A stretch of 64,000 nt of DNA from Misgurnus anguillicaudatus (lineage: Eukaryota; Chordata; Actinopteri; Cypriniformes; Cobitidae): NCBI RefSeq assembly GCF_027580225.2, contig NC_073348.2, positions 27,889,501-27,953,500 on the forward strand, read 5' to 3'. The translations under genes and the position numbers were made by a program. Of the stretch, positions 24,508 through 36,900 are shown in pieces (within the stretch, counting starts at the first letter, position 1; every line of letters begins with the position of its first letter). The notes under the pieces were generated by a model. The model had not been told where the DNA came from. It worked only from the letters and a program-made list of their open reading frames with translations, and ran no database searches.

Positions 24508-24640
24508 TTCCTGTAGCTCAACTGGTAGAGATTTGCATTAGCAGTGCAAAAGGTCATAGGTTTGATCCCAGGGAACACACACTGATAAAATATATAGCCT
24601 GAATGCACTTTAAGTCATTTTGGATAAATTCAAAAATGCT
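24508..24640 (+). repeat. tRNA-derived SINE
   Basis: A-box-like TAGCTCAACTGGTAGAG and B-box-like GGTTTGATCCC, followed by a tail CTGAATGCACTTTAAGTCA. Related copies: 25598, 48537, 60330 (+), 57840 (-) and a fragment at 12030. It is not a functional tRNA gene, as no acceptor stem pairing was found. Confidence 0.75.
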
Positions 24641-25597
24641 AATTTGTACAAATCTAATGCACAGAAGGAAGTTGTTTATGTAAGCACTGTATATATATTT
24701 ATAAAATAGTAATATATTTTTTTAAGAGTAATTGATACCTAGTGAATTTTGTAAAAAAGTTTTTTGTCTTGAAAGATTTCAGTTATTTAAGCATACATTT
24801 TTTTTAAGATCATATAAGCGTAGTATTGTTCAAAGAGAACTTCAGGTACAGTACATGATGTGATGACTCTACAGATTCCTTCACTCTCTCAGTACTAATT
24901 TTCATACTCGCTTAAGGCTTAAACTTCTGATGTTCAGAGGCATCAAGAGGTAATTTCAACTGGCTGTGTTATTGCTTGAATATTTAATCGTTTCCTGCCT
25001 CTCGCACCCCCCCCTCCCCAAATCACTCAGTCTATAATGACACCTCTCACGCCAACCCCCTGGCTGCCTTTCCTCTCTCTGATTGCTACAGTAACGGTTG
25101 CAGATGCCTGCTCCTGTTGCCATGACACCCACTTTTCCCGAAGGTGCACTGGTGATCATTGAAGGAAATATTCATGTGTGCATCTCTGTGTGTGCGTGTG
25201 TTAACGTATGTAGACTTGTGTGCTGCTTACTTCGTCTGTGTCGTATGTGCGCATGTAAATAAAATACTATAATAGTTTACCCTTCTGTTATGTATACAGC
25301 ACTCACACACGCTGTGCTTTCACAATGTTCTCAAGAGCGTTTAACGCCCCTCAACACCTGTGTGATATTTCGCAGCACTGCGTCCAGTATGAATGCTAAT
25401 CAAGGCGTTGGGAGTGAGATTCTCCAGACAGTTCTCAACAGAATTTCAAATCCTAATTCACACTTACAATTTGCGTATGTGTTGTTACACACAAATCAGC
25501 TGTGGAAAGGCGAAAATAAGCTGCGTGTGTGTCAGTGGATACCACGAATCTGTACTTCCCAAATGCAAAGAAGGTCCGATATTTATAGTCAGATTAG

Positions 25598-25735
25598 TTC
25601 CTGGAGCTCAAATGGTAGAGCACTGCGTTAGCAACACAAAGCTCATGAGTTCGATCCCAGGGAACAGAATAATTATATAGCTTGAATGCATTGTAAGTCA
25701 CTTTGCATAAAAGCAACTACCAAATGTATAAATGT
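25598..25735 (+). repeat. tRNA-derived SINE
   Basis: GGAGCTCAAATGGTAGAGCA A-box region, GAGTTCGATCCC B-box and the TTGAATGCATTGTAAGTCAC tail, ending ACCAAATG. This is the best preserved SINE copy in the window. Confidence 0.78.
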
Positions 25736-25805
25736 AATGTGCAAAACAAATTCGCAAAATATTTCTGGAACATTATTAGAGTAACTATCACTATCTTCAT
25801 TTTGG

Positions 25806-26345
25806 AATGGACAGACTGATCTCACGGAAAGTTGTGTTGTAGTCAGGAAAATTTTTATTAATTTATTCGTGCCCATGGCACGAAATTCAGCTTTTTTCGT
25901 GCCTTGAGCACGACTTTCTTTCTCATTTCATTTTATGTATTGTTTTATGTATTTGCTCTTTTTTTTTTTTATTACCATTGTCGCTTGGGGTTGGGGTTAG
26001 AATCACTTTCTGTTACATTTTTAGACATCCTAATCCTAACCCAAACCCCAACTCCAGGCGAAAATAGTTTTAAAAGCAGAAGAAAACCATGTAGAAACCA
26101 ATACATAAATGTACATTTTAACCCAAACCCCAAATCTAACCCCAACCCCAAGCGACAATGATTTAAAAATAGGGGGGAAAATGAGAAAACAATACGAAAA
26201 ATGACACGAGTCGTGCTATGCACACGAAAAACTATTTATAGAAATTTGTGTGAGTGACACGAAAAAGATATTCGTGCTCAAGGCACAAAAAAGCTGAATT
26301 TCGTGCCATGAAAACGAATAAATTAATTAAATTTTTTCGTGACTA
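25806..26345. mobile_element. Foldback element with telomere-like core (family A), copy 1
   Basis: Arms contain TTCGTGCC(A/T)TG-type motifs. The core has TTGGGGTTGGGGTTAG on one side and CTAACCCCAACCCC on the other. Same structure as 31081-31618. Ends abut a family B element. The open frames on both strands here are products of the repeat. Confidence 0.65.
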
Positions 26346-26880
26346 ACACCAGCCTGATATTATGAGAATTTGTACATATTTTACGAGTTGGCTAATTTCC
26401 ATGAATTCATACTGAGTGAATCGTACAAAACACACGATTATAATTTTTAAAAAACTAAACAATAACAGAACTAGGGCTGGGTATCGATTCAGATGTTCCA
26501 GATCGATTCTATTTCGATTCACAAGCTATCAAATCGATTCGATTTCGGTTTCCAGGTCGGTTTTTATACTCAATTCTCGATTCAACTCAATGAATATAGA
26601 TTTAATACAAATACTATATTAATAAAAAAGAACAGTGAACAGCAGTTTACAAGGGGGTAATTAATAAAAAGCCACAACATAAATATGAAAGAAAAAAAAA
26701 TGGATTTGAGAATCGATTTTAAATCGACCACTTAAAAAAAACAACAACGATTAATCGAAAAATCTATTTTTTTGCCCAGCCCTAAAGAGAACCCCACCCC
26801 TTACCCCACCCCAATCCCTAACAAAAATCTACGAATGTGGTGAGATTATCATTCATATAAAAAATGTACAAATTGCCATG
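26346..26880. mobile_element. Family B foldback element interrupted by a hAT MITE
   Basis: Flanks CCTGATATTATGAGAATTTG and ...ACGAATGTGGTGAGATTATC resemble the single-copy family B element at 41860-42089. The centre is split by the hAT MITE at 26472-26784. Confidence 0.6.
26472..26784. mobile_element. hAT MITE (TAGGGCTGGGTATCGATTC ends)
   Basis: Ends TAGGGCTGGGTATCGATT and ...TTGCCCAGCCCTA. The 8-bp target duplication AACAGAAC/AAGAGAAC (one mismatch) is at 26464-26471 and 26785-26792. Confidence 0.85.
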
Positions 26881-26980
26881 ATGATTACCATGGATGGACT
26901 GTCCCTTTAAAGGTCACCTATTATGTCAATTTTTACAAGATGTAATATAAGTCTCAGGTGTGCCCAGAATGTGTCTGTGA

Positions 26981-27255
26981 TAGGCTTGCCGCGAGGGTCG
27001 GTGAAACGGTGGCACATTGACTTAAGCACTTAATTAAACCAGCTGTTGCACTCGCATTGCACGCAAATTAATACGCGATTTAATGCAGCGTACGCAAGCA
27101 CTGCATTTAAACAGTTGCGTAATTCAAAAGTGAAAGTAAAATGTGCACGTCTGCATGCGCATTTATAAACCCCTCCCACCTGGTGAAACCGGGATCACCG
27201 GGTTTGTGACGCGCCGATTAACCGGTGAGAAAATTCTGTCACCGCGGCAACCCTA
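26981..27255. mobile_element. Nested hAT element 1
   Basis: Ends TAGGCTTGCCGCG and CGCGGCAACCCTA. Perfect 8-bp target duplication GTCTGTGA at 26973-26980 and 27256-27263. Confidence 0.92.
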
Positions 27256-27385
27256 GTCTGTGAAGTTCCAGCTCAAAATACCCCACAGATAATTAATTAT
27301 AGTATCTCCAAAACACCCCTATTTAGGCGGGAGCAAAACGGGCTGTTTTAATGTCTGTACCTTTAAATGCAAATGAGCTTCAGCT

Positions 27386-28399
27386 TAGTGTTGGGCGATA
27401 TGCCCTATTTTCAGATCGTCCTATCGTCAGCCTGTGAGATCCGCGATACACGATATTATCGGGGGGCGTGGCAGTAGTTTACTATTTTTTTTATTTGTTA
27501 ATTTTTACTCATTATAACAAGTCACTTGATGGGTGGACAAAAAAAAAACAAGACCGTAACATCGTAATGACCGCAACCTTCTTAAAACTGATGCCATTAA
27601 AGCGAGCGCGTCATTAAAACCCTATCATGATTACTTGATAACTGTAAAAACATGCATCTGCGCACGCACACACACGTGCGCGCACATACAAACTATTCAA
27701 TGCATTTATTTAGTGCTGTTGCAGAAGACTACATGTGTCAAGCAGTGGTGCTCTCATGAGGTGCCTTTTTAAACGCATCGGTCCAGCGGAACGCGATCAT
27801 ATTTTAAACACAATCATATATTAAACACGAGGGACGTGTTGCTGCAACTCCTTGAAATGCATATCATAAACAGGATTAATACCTAGTGATCTGACTTCGG
27901 ACAGAGCGCAGCTCTCTGCACGTACGCAAGAGTGAGAGAGAGGCGCTAATATGCAGCGGGTCATATTTTAAACAAAAAGTAAAGTTAGCATCAGCTCGCA
28001 TGAAACGCATTAAACTGAACAAATAAGGGTTACTACTTTAGTTCATGTTTAGACTGCGGACAGACGCGAGAGCGCGTGCACGTGAGACAGAGAGAAGCGC
28101 AGCTGCTCATGACGCGGCGTGCTGGATTTAGTGGTAGAAAGAGACCAAGACGCGCGCATTAAGTGCAGGTACGTGCAAGAAGGAATACTCTCTTTACAAG
28201 CTCTCCACGTAAAGTGAAGCCGCCCACAAACCCTCATGTGAGGAAAAGCATGCATTGTCGGTGTTATTATAAAACTATGATTATAATAATAATAACCATT
28301 TGCCAACTATCGTCTTGACTATCGCCATGAAAGCCTGCCATTGGCGATATGTCTGAAGATCGTCGATACACGATACTATCGTCTATCGGCACAACCCTA
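27386..28399. mobile_element. Nested hAT element 2 (1.0 kb, non-autonomous)
   Basis: Ends TAGTGTTGGGCGATATGCCC and ATCGGCACAACCCTA. Perfect 8-bp target duplication CTTCAGCT at 27378-27385 and 28400-28407. The interior is GC-richer, with several GCGCGCAC-type tracts. No long open frame, so it is probably mobilised in trans. Confidence 0.92.
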
Positions 28400-28739
28400 C
28401 TTCAGCTCCTCCCATTTCTTACAAACAGACAGTGAGTGCTTTCAGTTAAAATAGATCTGATTAATACAGTCTGAGACAATAGTATCTAGTGGACAGAGTA
28501 CAACTTGCTGAGGGTGAAACTATGGTAATGCAGGGCCGTAAGTGGGCGGGGCTTTATCAATGTGACCTCATCAAAATGGCATGTCTAATGAGACTGCTTT
28601 GGTTTAATGCAGATTAAAAAACAAGGAACAGGGGATAATTTTTGTAGGGTGGTTGTGTTCACACACTGTCAACACACATTATGTCCAAACACCTTTTAAA
28701 GTGGATTTTGCATAATAGGTGCCCTTTAAGAGCTTACAT

Positions 28740-30520
28740 GCATGCCAATTTCTGCTGTTTTGTTTTAATTATCGTGTCCCTGAGATTGAGGTATTAAATG
28801 TGTCTTTTCTTACTGACTGACAAGTGAATTAGGTTTCTTAGCCCACATCAATATTTTCCACCTGCATTTTGAGGCTTACATTTCTGTAGAGGGATATTTT
28901 GTGAATATATGTTTAGTATTCCACTACAGTTTGTGCTGATAAAAGCATGCACAGGTGACTTGTGCTCCAGTGTCCAAAGGACACTGTAGTATCTCCAAAC
29001 TATCTTTATTCTCTCAACCCAATATATCAAAGTCCACTGCTTTAATTTTTTCTTCGTTCGAACCTCATCTTAATTCTGATAAGGTGCACTGAGATTTGCA
29101 CCACTGCATAATTCATGCCTCTTACTAATCTCTACTGTCTGTCTTACTAATGTTCTGTCATTCTTTTCATTAAACAGAAGATGAATTTTAGGGACACGTT
29201 TTCAGGCAACTGAATCAAGTGGTTTGCCTGATTTATGCCGCCTCTTGTTGATTCAGCATTAAGGAGCAGCAGAAAGGGTTAAATTGCTGATTCATAATAC
29301 AAAATATAATCATTTCCTGGTGATTTGATAAACAGCACTTCAAACAGAGAATCGTTTCAGTACAAGTGTAGGAGTCTCCAGTCTGCGTGTGTCTTTATGT
29401 CTGTGTATCTACCAGCAGCTTGTCTGTGGCTCACTCATGTTTTAAACTTATCAATTGTAACCAGTTTCCATAGCAACATCTCTCAAGAGGTGAAGAGAGA
29501 GGGAGAAAAGGAGCAGAAAGAGAAATAGACTTTGGTAATGGAATGTGAGCGATTACATGCATGTTTCCACATGTGCCGCAGATTAAACCGCATTCTGGTG
29601 CTGGATGATAAACTGGTACTGGAACATTGGTTTGGCTGCCATGTTTATTTTATTTATTTATCTATACTGTGTTCCATTTTTCTGCTCCATTTTAATACTA
29701 AATTGCTTTTCAAAGCTTTGGCAGATGTTTCAGGCGTGCACAGAGAGATGATGTTGGCCAGGCTTTTGCTTTTAATTTTCAGCAACAGAAAGAGAGAGAG
29801 AGAGAGAGACTAACATAAAATGCATTTCATCCTTTTGTGTCTCCATGGCAACCAAACTGCGTTAGCCTCTTATTGACTCAATACACTCACACTTTCATCT
29901 CTTTTATCATCACTTTTTAACATTTTCTTACACAGAAACCATCACATGCCTTCTTTTCTCCTTTTTCCTCTTCATCTTTATAAGCATTTTCTATCTGTTG
30001 GCCTTCAGCGTTCGCCTCAATGTAATTTCGATTTTTTTTCCCCTTATCAAAGTTGTATCTCTCTTTCAATTTATTTTTTGCAGAATCCAATTTTTCTTCC
30101 TTTTTCATAACGTCTTACTCTTAAAGAGATATTTTAGCCAGGAATTAAAATCCTGATTGTAAAGTTATTTGTATCCTGGTCTAATATTTTAGTGGAACAC
30201 AAAAGGACTTTAACAGAATGTCTGAGTTGCTTTAATTTATACAGTGAAAGCAAATAGGAGCCAGGGACAGAAGAAAGAAAAACTTAGTTAACTAAATTAA
30301 TTAAACTAAATCAAGAGTTTTAAGTTAACAGGTTTTTTTATAATAATAATAATGGTCTACTTGATATTCTTTATCTTTAAATTATTGCATGGTGTGACTT
30401 TAAAATTTATCATCGAGCAATTCCAATGTTGGATGGGACATTTTCAGTCAAAAATTCAATTATAATTTATCAGAAAATGTTTTTATGACCAATATATTGA
30501 ATTATCTTTTCATAAACCTA
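28740..30520. other. Intergenic, no gene recognised
   Basis: AT-rich sequence with a short (AG)n run near 29791-29810. Open frames of 60-93 codons on both strands lack family resemblance and splice context. Confidence 0.4.
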
Positions 30521-30616
30521 CACTGTAAAAAAAGATTTGTTGGTTCAACTTAAAAAAGTAAGTTACCTGGTTGCCTTAAAATTTGGTAATTTTTGTAACT
30601 AGACAATATTAGTTAA

Positions 30617-30815
30617 AGGCGGGGTGCATGATCTCTGAAAGCTAATGTTGACATTTGAAATCACCTAAACAAACACGCCCCTAACCCAATTGAATCTGGA
30701 CCTTCTTTGTATAGACCCGCCCCACACATACGCAACCCAGGCAACGATGTCGGTTAGTAGACACAGCCCTTTCTGCTGATTGGCTACAAGTGTTTTGGTA
30801 CATGCACCCCTGCCT
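30617..30815. mobile_element. TTAA MITE (AGGCGGGGTGCATGAT family), copy 3
   Basis: Ends AGGCGGGGTGCATGATCTCT and ...GTACATGCACCCCTGCCT. TTAA at 30613-30616 and 30816-30819. Confidence 0.85.
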
Positions 30816-30909
30816 TTAACTCAAAAACGTTATGTAAAATATGTCAACAATTTTTTTTAAGTTAAATTGCCTCAAAATTTTAAGGCAATCATGTAACTTA
30901 CTTCATTAA

Positions 30910-31677
30910 CCTCGTAAGACCTTAGCTATGGTTAGTCTTTTTTTAGATTTCTTCCAGCTATTAGGGGTTAGGAAGAACCAGTAAATATAATAACCAAATA
31001 TTTTTCTTTGAACATGAAACAGTGTAATTGTCCACATTTTTGTACAACAGGTTCCAGTTACACAGAATAAAGTATTATGGTGCAACCCAGTCTCACGGCA
31101 AGTCGTGTTATAGTAACGAAAATTTTTATTAATTTTTTCGTGTTTGCTCACATGAATTTTCACAGTTTTTCGTGACTGGAGAGGAATGTCTTTTTTGTCC
31201 TTCCCAGCACGAATTTTCAATGGCTTTTTCCTATCGTTGTTTCCTATTTTTTTGACCATTGTCGCTTGGGGTTGGGGTTAGAATCACTTTCTGCGACTTC
31301 CTAACCCAAACCCCAATTCTAACCCCAACTCCAGGTGAGAATAGTATTAAAAGCGGACAACCAATGCATAAAAGTACATCCGAACCCAAACATTAAATCT
31401 AACCCCAACCACAAGTGTTGATTTAAAAATAGGAAAGAACAATGAGAAAAAATATAAAATAACACGATAAAGAAAGTCGTGGCACAGATATGAAAAGCCA
31501 TTAATAAAAATTTGTGCAAGGAAGGACGAAAAAGCGCGGAAATTCGTTTCAGCAAACACAAATAAATTTATACAAATTTTCGTTACTATAACACAACTTG
31601 CCGTGAGACTGTGTTGCATGGTGCACACAACATAAAATGTAATGTCCACCTATTTGGACACTCCAGGTCTTAGGAGG
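30910..31677. mobile_element. TTAA-flanked element (CCTCGTAAGACC ends)
   Basis: Ends CCTCGTAAGACC and GGTCTTAGGAGG. TTAA at 30906-30909 and 31678-31681. Contains a nested family A element. Confidence 0.82.
31081..31618. mobile_element. Foldback element with telomere-like core (family A), copy 2
   Basis: Ends TGCAACCCAGTCTCACGG and CCGTGAGACTGTGTTGCA. Arms of about 60 bp are nearly identical, and the core has TTGGGGTTGGGGTTAG and complementary C-rich runs. Confidence 0.8.
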
Positions 31678-31710
31678 TTAAGTTAAACCAACTTTTTATT
31701 TTTTTACAGT

Positions 31711-33149
31711 TTAATGAATCCAGTCACCAGAAAAATATGAGTCTATGCACATGCGGAAAATATACATGCGTTATGGATGTGACAAAAAAGGTCACACATG
31801 TTTGCGAGACAACATACTTTGTAGTAATTTTGTCAATAGAAATGCACAAACCAACAATGCTCAACAAATGGAGAAGGGTTGGCTCTTCTAAAAACATAAA
31901 AATATTTATTTTAATTTTAATGAGGAAAAACAGTGTTATGGATGTGACATTTCTAAAATCTGTGCTTTGCCTGAACTGAAAAATAAACTTAAACAGAGCC
32001 CTCACATTGGTTATTTGGCCACCAAATATTGCCAAAAACGTTTGCTTAAAACAACCTTTTTTTTTTCAGTTGCATGGAATTGCTTCATTTCACTTACTTT
32101 TCACCCTAATACGAAATTAATGACACTTTTATCGGCAACATTGTTTTATTAGAACATGTGGAATTGCTTTTCTAGAGTATATAAGATATTAGGTTGTATC
32201 CAACTGAATACAGACCATAAAGTTATACCAAAGGTGCTGTAGCATACATCAATAAATCATGTATAAAAGTTATTGTCATGCAGGTCTTCTTACTGCATGT
32301 CGACTAATATTAAATCACAAAAAGACATTCAATGATGACGTCTAGTGAAAACCCTAGTCATTTCTCTCCCCCTGGTCAGCTTTACTTTGTTGTGCTAGAA
32401 ACGATTGTCCAGGGTATAGTCACATTTATTTGGTTATACCAAGATGTAAAGAAGGCCGGGGCGTTCGAATAGGCAGTGTTTCTAAATGCACTCTGACTGT
32501 GCCATTAAATTACTCTCTTATTGGAATGAGGCGTTGTATTTTAAATGCGTGTTGAAGTGAATGTAATAACACCTCCACCACAGTATTGTGTAATGAATTT
32601 GTTCTAGCTACTGCAGAGGCTCAAGAATAATATGCCACTCTATTAATCTACAAAGCTAGAACTACACACAGCTTAGTTAGTTAAATAATCATCATTAATC
32701 TACTTGTCAGCAGACTCATGGAAACAACACAACACAGGAGAGGCAAAGCGGTGGTCCTACGATCACCGCGTTAACACAAAACAGAGTGGCATCAGATAAA
32801 CGCTGTATATAGTCTAACAACACATAAGATTGCCTGAAAAGTGGTAGTGTCTCTCTGTGATGATGAAACCATCACCGTTGTCATCGCCATGACAACCGCA
32901 TCATTCCACTGTCACGCCGCTTGATGCCGTCAATACGTTACCGACACCTGCATCTCCATCATCTGTATCACGGTCCGCTGTGTTGGACCGCCTCACATCA
33001 GCCCACACCTCTGTTGTTGCTACAGTTCATCTGTTGGCATTCCAAAAGTGCTTTTATGATTTGTCACAGTCTATCGAGTATTTGAACTCCGGCACAGGTC
33101 GGGGCCGGATGTCTCGTCCCTCTGGAACGGCCTGTCCGGCATGCCCACA
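31711..33149. other. Intergenic, no gene recognised
   Basis: AT-rich to about 32.7 kb, then a GC-richer stretch to 33.35 kb (ACCATCACCGTTGTCATCGCC, etc.). No exon with family resemblance was found on either strand apart from the small frame at 33150-33335. Confidence 0.35.
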
Positions 33150-33335
33150 TCAATTTAGGATCTCACGGAGGAAGTCCTCAGCGCGGTCCGTGATGGATGA
33201 ACCCAAAATGTCAGGTGGCTCTCGTGAAAGTTCTTCAGACGTGATGCTGCTCAAACAGTTTATCCGGTTTGTGATAATAATCTCATTGGTTGATTTGCTT
33301 GAAGCATCTGTGTAAACGTCACGGCTTGACTCCAT
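33150..33335 (-). CDS. Possible small protein, unrecognised (61 aa)
   Basis: An ATG-started frame of 61 codons, ending ...DRAEDFLREILN. It has balanced amino-acid composition and lies in an island richer in GC than its surroundings. I recognise no family. No clear splice sites frame it, and it lies just beyond the probable cnih2 poly(A) signal. It could equally be chance or a decayed exon. Confidence 0.15.
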   Translation of the reverse strand: MESSRDVYTDASSKSTNEIIITNRINCLSSITSEELSREPPDILGSSITDRAEDFLREILN

Positions 33336-33413
33336 ACGTATAAAATATAGTTCTTTGTGCAGTTTACTTGCTAACTACCCTGACAGAACCGCAACAACTG
33401 AGCCATATATTCA

Positions 33414-33419
33414 TTTATT
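33414..33419 (-). terminator. Probable cnih2 poly(A) signal
   Basis: AATAAA on the minus strand about 550 nt after the cnih2 stop. Another AATAAA at 33950-33945 lies only 20 nt after the stop. The 108-codon reverse frame 33576-33902 falls in this 3' UTR and is not considered coding. Confidence 0.5.
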
Positions 33420-33969
33420 ATTATTATTATTATTATATTGTACTTCTACATACAGGGTACCTACCACAAATACTGAAAAAGCAAATACTTAGCAGTAATT
33501 AAATAGTCCTTCGGCACAAAATGAGATTTCGTAATGTAATTGAACAAAAAAACATTGCAGCGTAAAATCCACGGCTTATTGTTTTAACTTCAGTGTAACA
33601 GGTTCAATTGCAGACATTACGAACTGGTTGGTGCTGTGAGCAGGAGATGTCAGCAGCCCTTGAGAAATTAAATGATGAGCCTTTATCTCTCCCTCCCTAT
33701 TGCACTGATTTCTATAGGTCCACTCGTCTTCATAAATGAATGGCAGTGGTTGAGGCAGCTTCGCTTTTGGCGGCTGTAAGCGCCTCCTAATATTTAGCGT
33801 TTTCTCCTCATGTCCATCCCCACCCAGAAGATCTGAGAAGGAGCTGAACAAGGCCAGCGGTGGAGAGATCTGTGGATGAGGGAGAGGAGAGCGTGACATC
33901 ATTCACTCTTTGTTCTGTCATCTCTCTCATTCCTGTCGTAGTCCTTTATTCTGAATTTGATCAAATCAC

Positions 33970-36900
33970 TTAGAAGCTGACCAAAGCATACACCATACTG
34001 AAAAAAAGAGATGATAAGAAAAAATTAATAAAGAGACTTATTGGTTTTTATATACACTCTACCAGCTTCATAATTAAAGACTGTATAACTTCTAGTGGTC
34101 TTGGTGGGCTGTATTTTCACAAAAGAGCAACCAAGCCATGTAAAACTAAGAATATTATTATATTTTCAAACAACTTTCCTTAGCAAAACATACAATTTGA
34201 GATATCATTTATGTTTGAAGTCACAAATGCAAAATATGAGCAATGCTAATAGTAATGCTTGCCTTAGTAAGCACGCCAGAATAAAAATTTTAAGTTTAAA
34301 GGATCGAAATGGCTGTACCTGTACAGATAGTAGAAGAAGGAGAGAAGGTAGAAGCCAAGTTTGCACCAGGATTCTTTTTGGCAGTAATTCAGTATGTCTG
34401 CATTCATCACACTCACAGGATCATACATAACCTCAGACCCATCTGCGGGACGGTGAAAAAACCTAAAAGAGAAAAAGACGCCTGTTAAAGAAAAAGGCCC
34501 ACTTTCACAGATTGAGCCAGGATTAAACCTTACTTAAATTAGTAGACATTTAAAGGGGCCATGGCATGAAAAAATGACTTTTTCCATGTTTAAGTGCTAT
34601 GATTGGGTCCCCAGTGCTTCTATCAACCTAGAAAATGTGAAACAAATCAACCCAGTAACTTAGTTTTGGTAAACCATTCTCTACAAGTGCATGAAAAAAT
34701 AGGTCGTTGAAATTTGGCGCTCCTTATGATGTCATAAGGAGCTCTTATTATAATAATACCACCCCTTAATCTGCACTATCCAACCACAACACTGCCATTT
34801 AGTGCAGAGAAAAGCACTAATTATTAAGTTTTAATTGCAACAAACCACCATCATTGTGATCAGTGTTTGAATTTTATCGGCTCATTTGCATTTTAAAGGA
34901 CACACCCAAAACGGCACATTTTAACATGTTATAATAAATTATCTATAGGGTATTTTGAGCTAAAAATTCACATATGTGCTCTGGGGACACCAAATAATTA
35001 TTTTACATCTTTGAAAAGTCTTGTCCCATGGTCCCTTTAAAGGTGGAGTGCACGATTTCTTAAAAAACGCTTTGGAAAAGGGAGTCAGGACGAGTACCAA
35101 ATCACACTTGTAGCCAATCAGCAGTAAGGGGCGTGTCTACTAACCGACATCGTTGCCTGGGTAGTGTATATGTGTGGGGCGGGTCTATCAAAAAAAGGTC
35201 TAGATTCTATTGGGGTAGGGGTGTGTTTGTTTAGGCGATTTCAAATGTCAACAATGGCTTTCAGAGATCATGGACAATGCCTTTAAGTAGCATCTATATA
35301 TTGAGGTGACCAGACGTCCCCGTTTTCTCGGGACTGTCCCGTTTTTTGGTATTCTGTTCTCCAGATAACTCAATGATATTTTGACTATTGAACTAAATGT
35401 CCCCACATGCAATTTTAAAGAGCACCTATTTCATTTCTAAAAACAACGTTATTTTGTGTATTTGTTATAATTCAATGGGTCCGCGTGGTTTATGGTTAAA
35501 AAACACATTATTTTCCACACCATACATTTTTGTAGCTCCAGATTTCTCTCTCTCTCTTCCTGAAACGCAATGATTCATGTAAAAAACTCATCTATTTAAA
35601 GAGCACTGTGTCCCTGATTGCCCAGCTAATTTGTATACGTTGTGATTGGCCTGAATACCTCTGACATCATACGGAAATGTGACGCTCCTTACCATGTTTG
35701 AAAGATTCGGTTGCTAACGAGTTAATTTACAGGCTGTGAGTCCGAAGCGGAAGGAATTATGATAATGTCGGTCTTTACTACATCACTAATCCCAGGAAGT
35801 AAATTGTTGCCTACAATCCGTGTGTTTGTTGTAGTCCAAGAAAAGAGATTTACTTTGGGGTACCTTTTGCATATCGTTAACATGTACTAATACACACTTA
35901 GGCTATGTCCACACGAAGCCGGTGCATTCCCTATCCGATCATTTTTTATCCTTGCTCTAAAAAAAGAATCTGTAAACACGAAACCACTGAAACCGACTGA
36001 AAGCGATGTAGTATATATGCCGGACCAGTATGGGGCGCTGTAATTCTGCCACAGATATACACTATACACGGAGAAGAAGACTTTGAGCATGCGCATAACC
36101 AACGTATGGTGTTGTCCATTATCGCTTGTTGGTTACCACAATTGCATAGAAGCAATAGATTTTGCTGTAATAAAGCTATTAGGCTTTAGTAGCTTCTGTA
36201 GCACGAACACAATCACGTAGTCCGCCGTTATTGTTGTTGCTGTTACGTGTGACGCTTCCGACACGTGATGTGATGACGTTTTCGCTTCACAAAATATACA
36301 GATTGGCTGTACAGACGAAACCGCAAGGGTGTCGGTTTCAGATTTATCCACTTTAGGACCCGGTTTAAAAAAATAGCGGATTCAGTCTCCAAAAACGCCG
36401 GATCTGTGTGGATGAAAAGGCAATACGATAACAAATTTATACGTATACAGTGATACGCGTCTCCGTGTGGACAGCCCCTTACACACCAATGGAAATGTAC
36501 AATCGTGAATCGGATAATTGGTGCTCTTTAAAAATCTGGTCACCTTACTATATATGATTTAGAAAAAAACATTACTAGCATGCATCTAGAGACAAAGCAT
36601 TGGCACTAATATATTTATATCTAAATAAAAAATATTTAGGCATATAGTTTGTACCTCCAGAGATGATAAAGAAGCAGTGGGATGTTGAGACCTAAAGTTA
36701 CCCATTCGCCTGCACACATGAACATTAAACAGAAGAGCCCGTGGATGGAATACTCTGGAACCACCAGCTGTAAAAGAGACATGAATAGTTTTAATGCATC
36801 AGAGAGCTTGTGATGTCTGTAAGCAGATGTGCAGAAATACTTTTGTCGCTCGGCAAGCGTTTCATCTTTTCCACATTCAGTTCGGTTTCTTTGTGTGAGC

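Larger units (their letters stand above)
26911..28735. mobile_element. TTAA-flanked element containing two nested hAT insertions
   Basis: Ends AGGTCACCTATTATG and CATAATAGGTGCCCT, with TTAA at 26907-26910 and 28736-28739. Removing the two inner hAT elements and their extra 8-bp duplications leaves about 0.52 kb. No transposase-like frame. Confidence 0.85.
30521..31710. mobile_element. CACTGTAAAAAA-type MITE carrying nested insertions
   Basis: Left end CACTGTAAAAAAAGATTTGT and right end TTTTATTTTTTTACAGT. Interrupted by a TTAA MITE (30617-30815), and by a second TTAA element (30910-31677) that itself contains a family A foldback element (31081-31618). Confidence 0.75.
35302..36547. mobile_element. 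hAT element with two levels of nested insertion
   Basis: Ends TGAGGTGACCAGA and TCTGGTCACCTTA. Perfect 8-bp target duplication CTATATAT at 35294-35301 and 36548-36555. Only about 130 bp of its own sequence remains outside the nested TTAA element. Confidence 0.88.

Noticed and set aside
24508..24600. Functional tRNA genes
   Set aside because: A- and B-box-like motifs recur in six places, always followed by the same non-tRNA tail and without acceptor-stem pairing; they are SINEs.
33576..33902. 108-codon minus-strand ORF
   Set aside because: Lies in the probable cnih2 3' UTR; Pro-rich with no recognisable domain.
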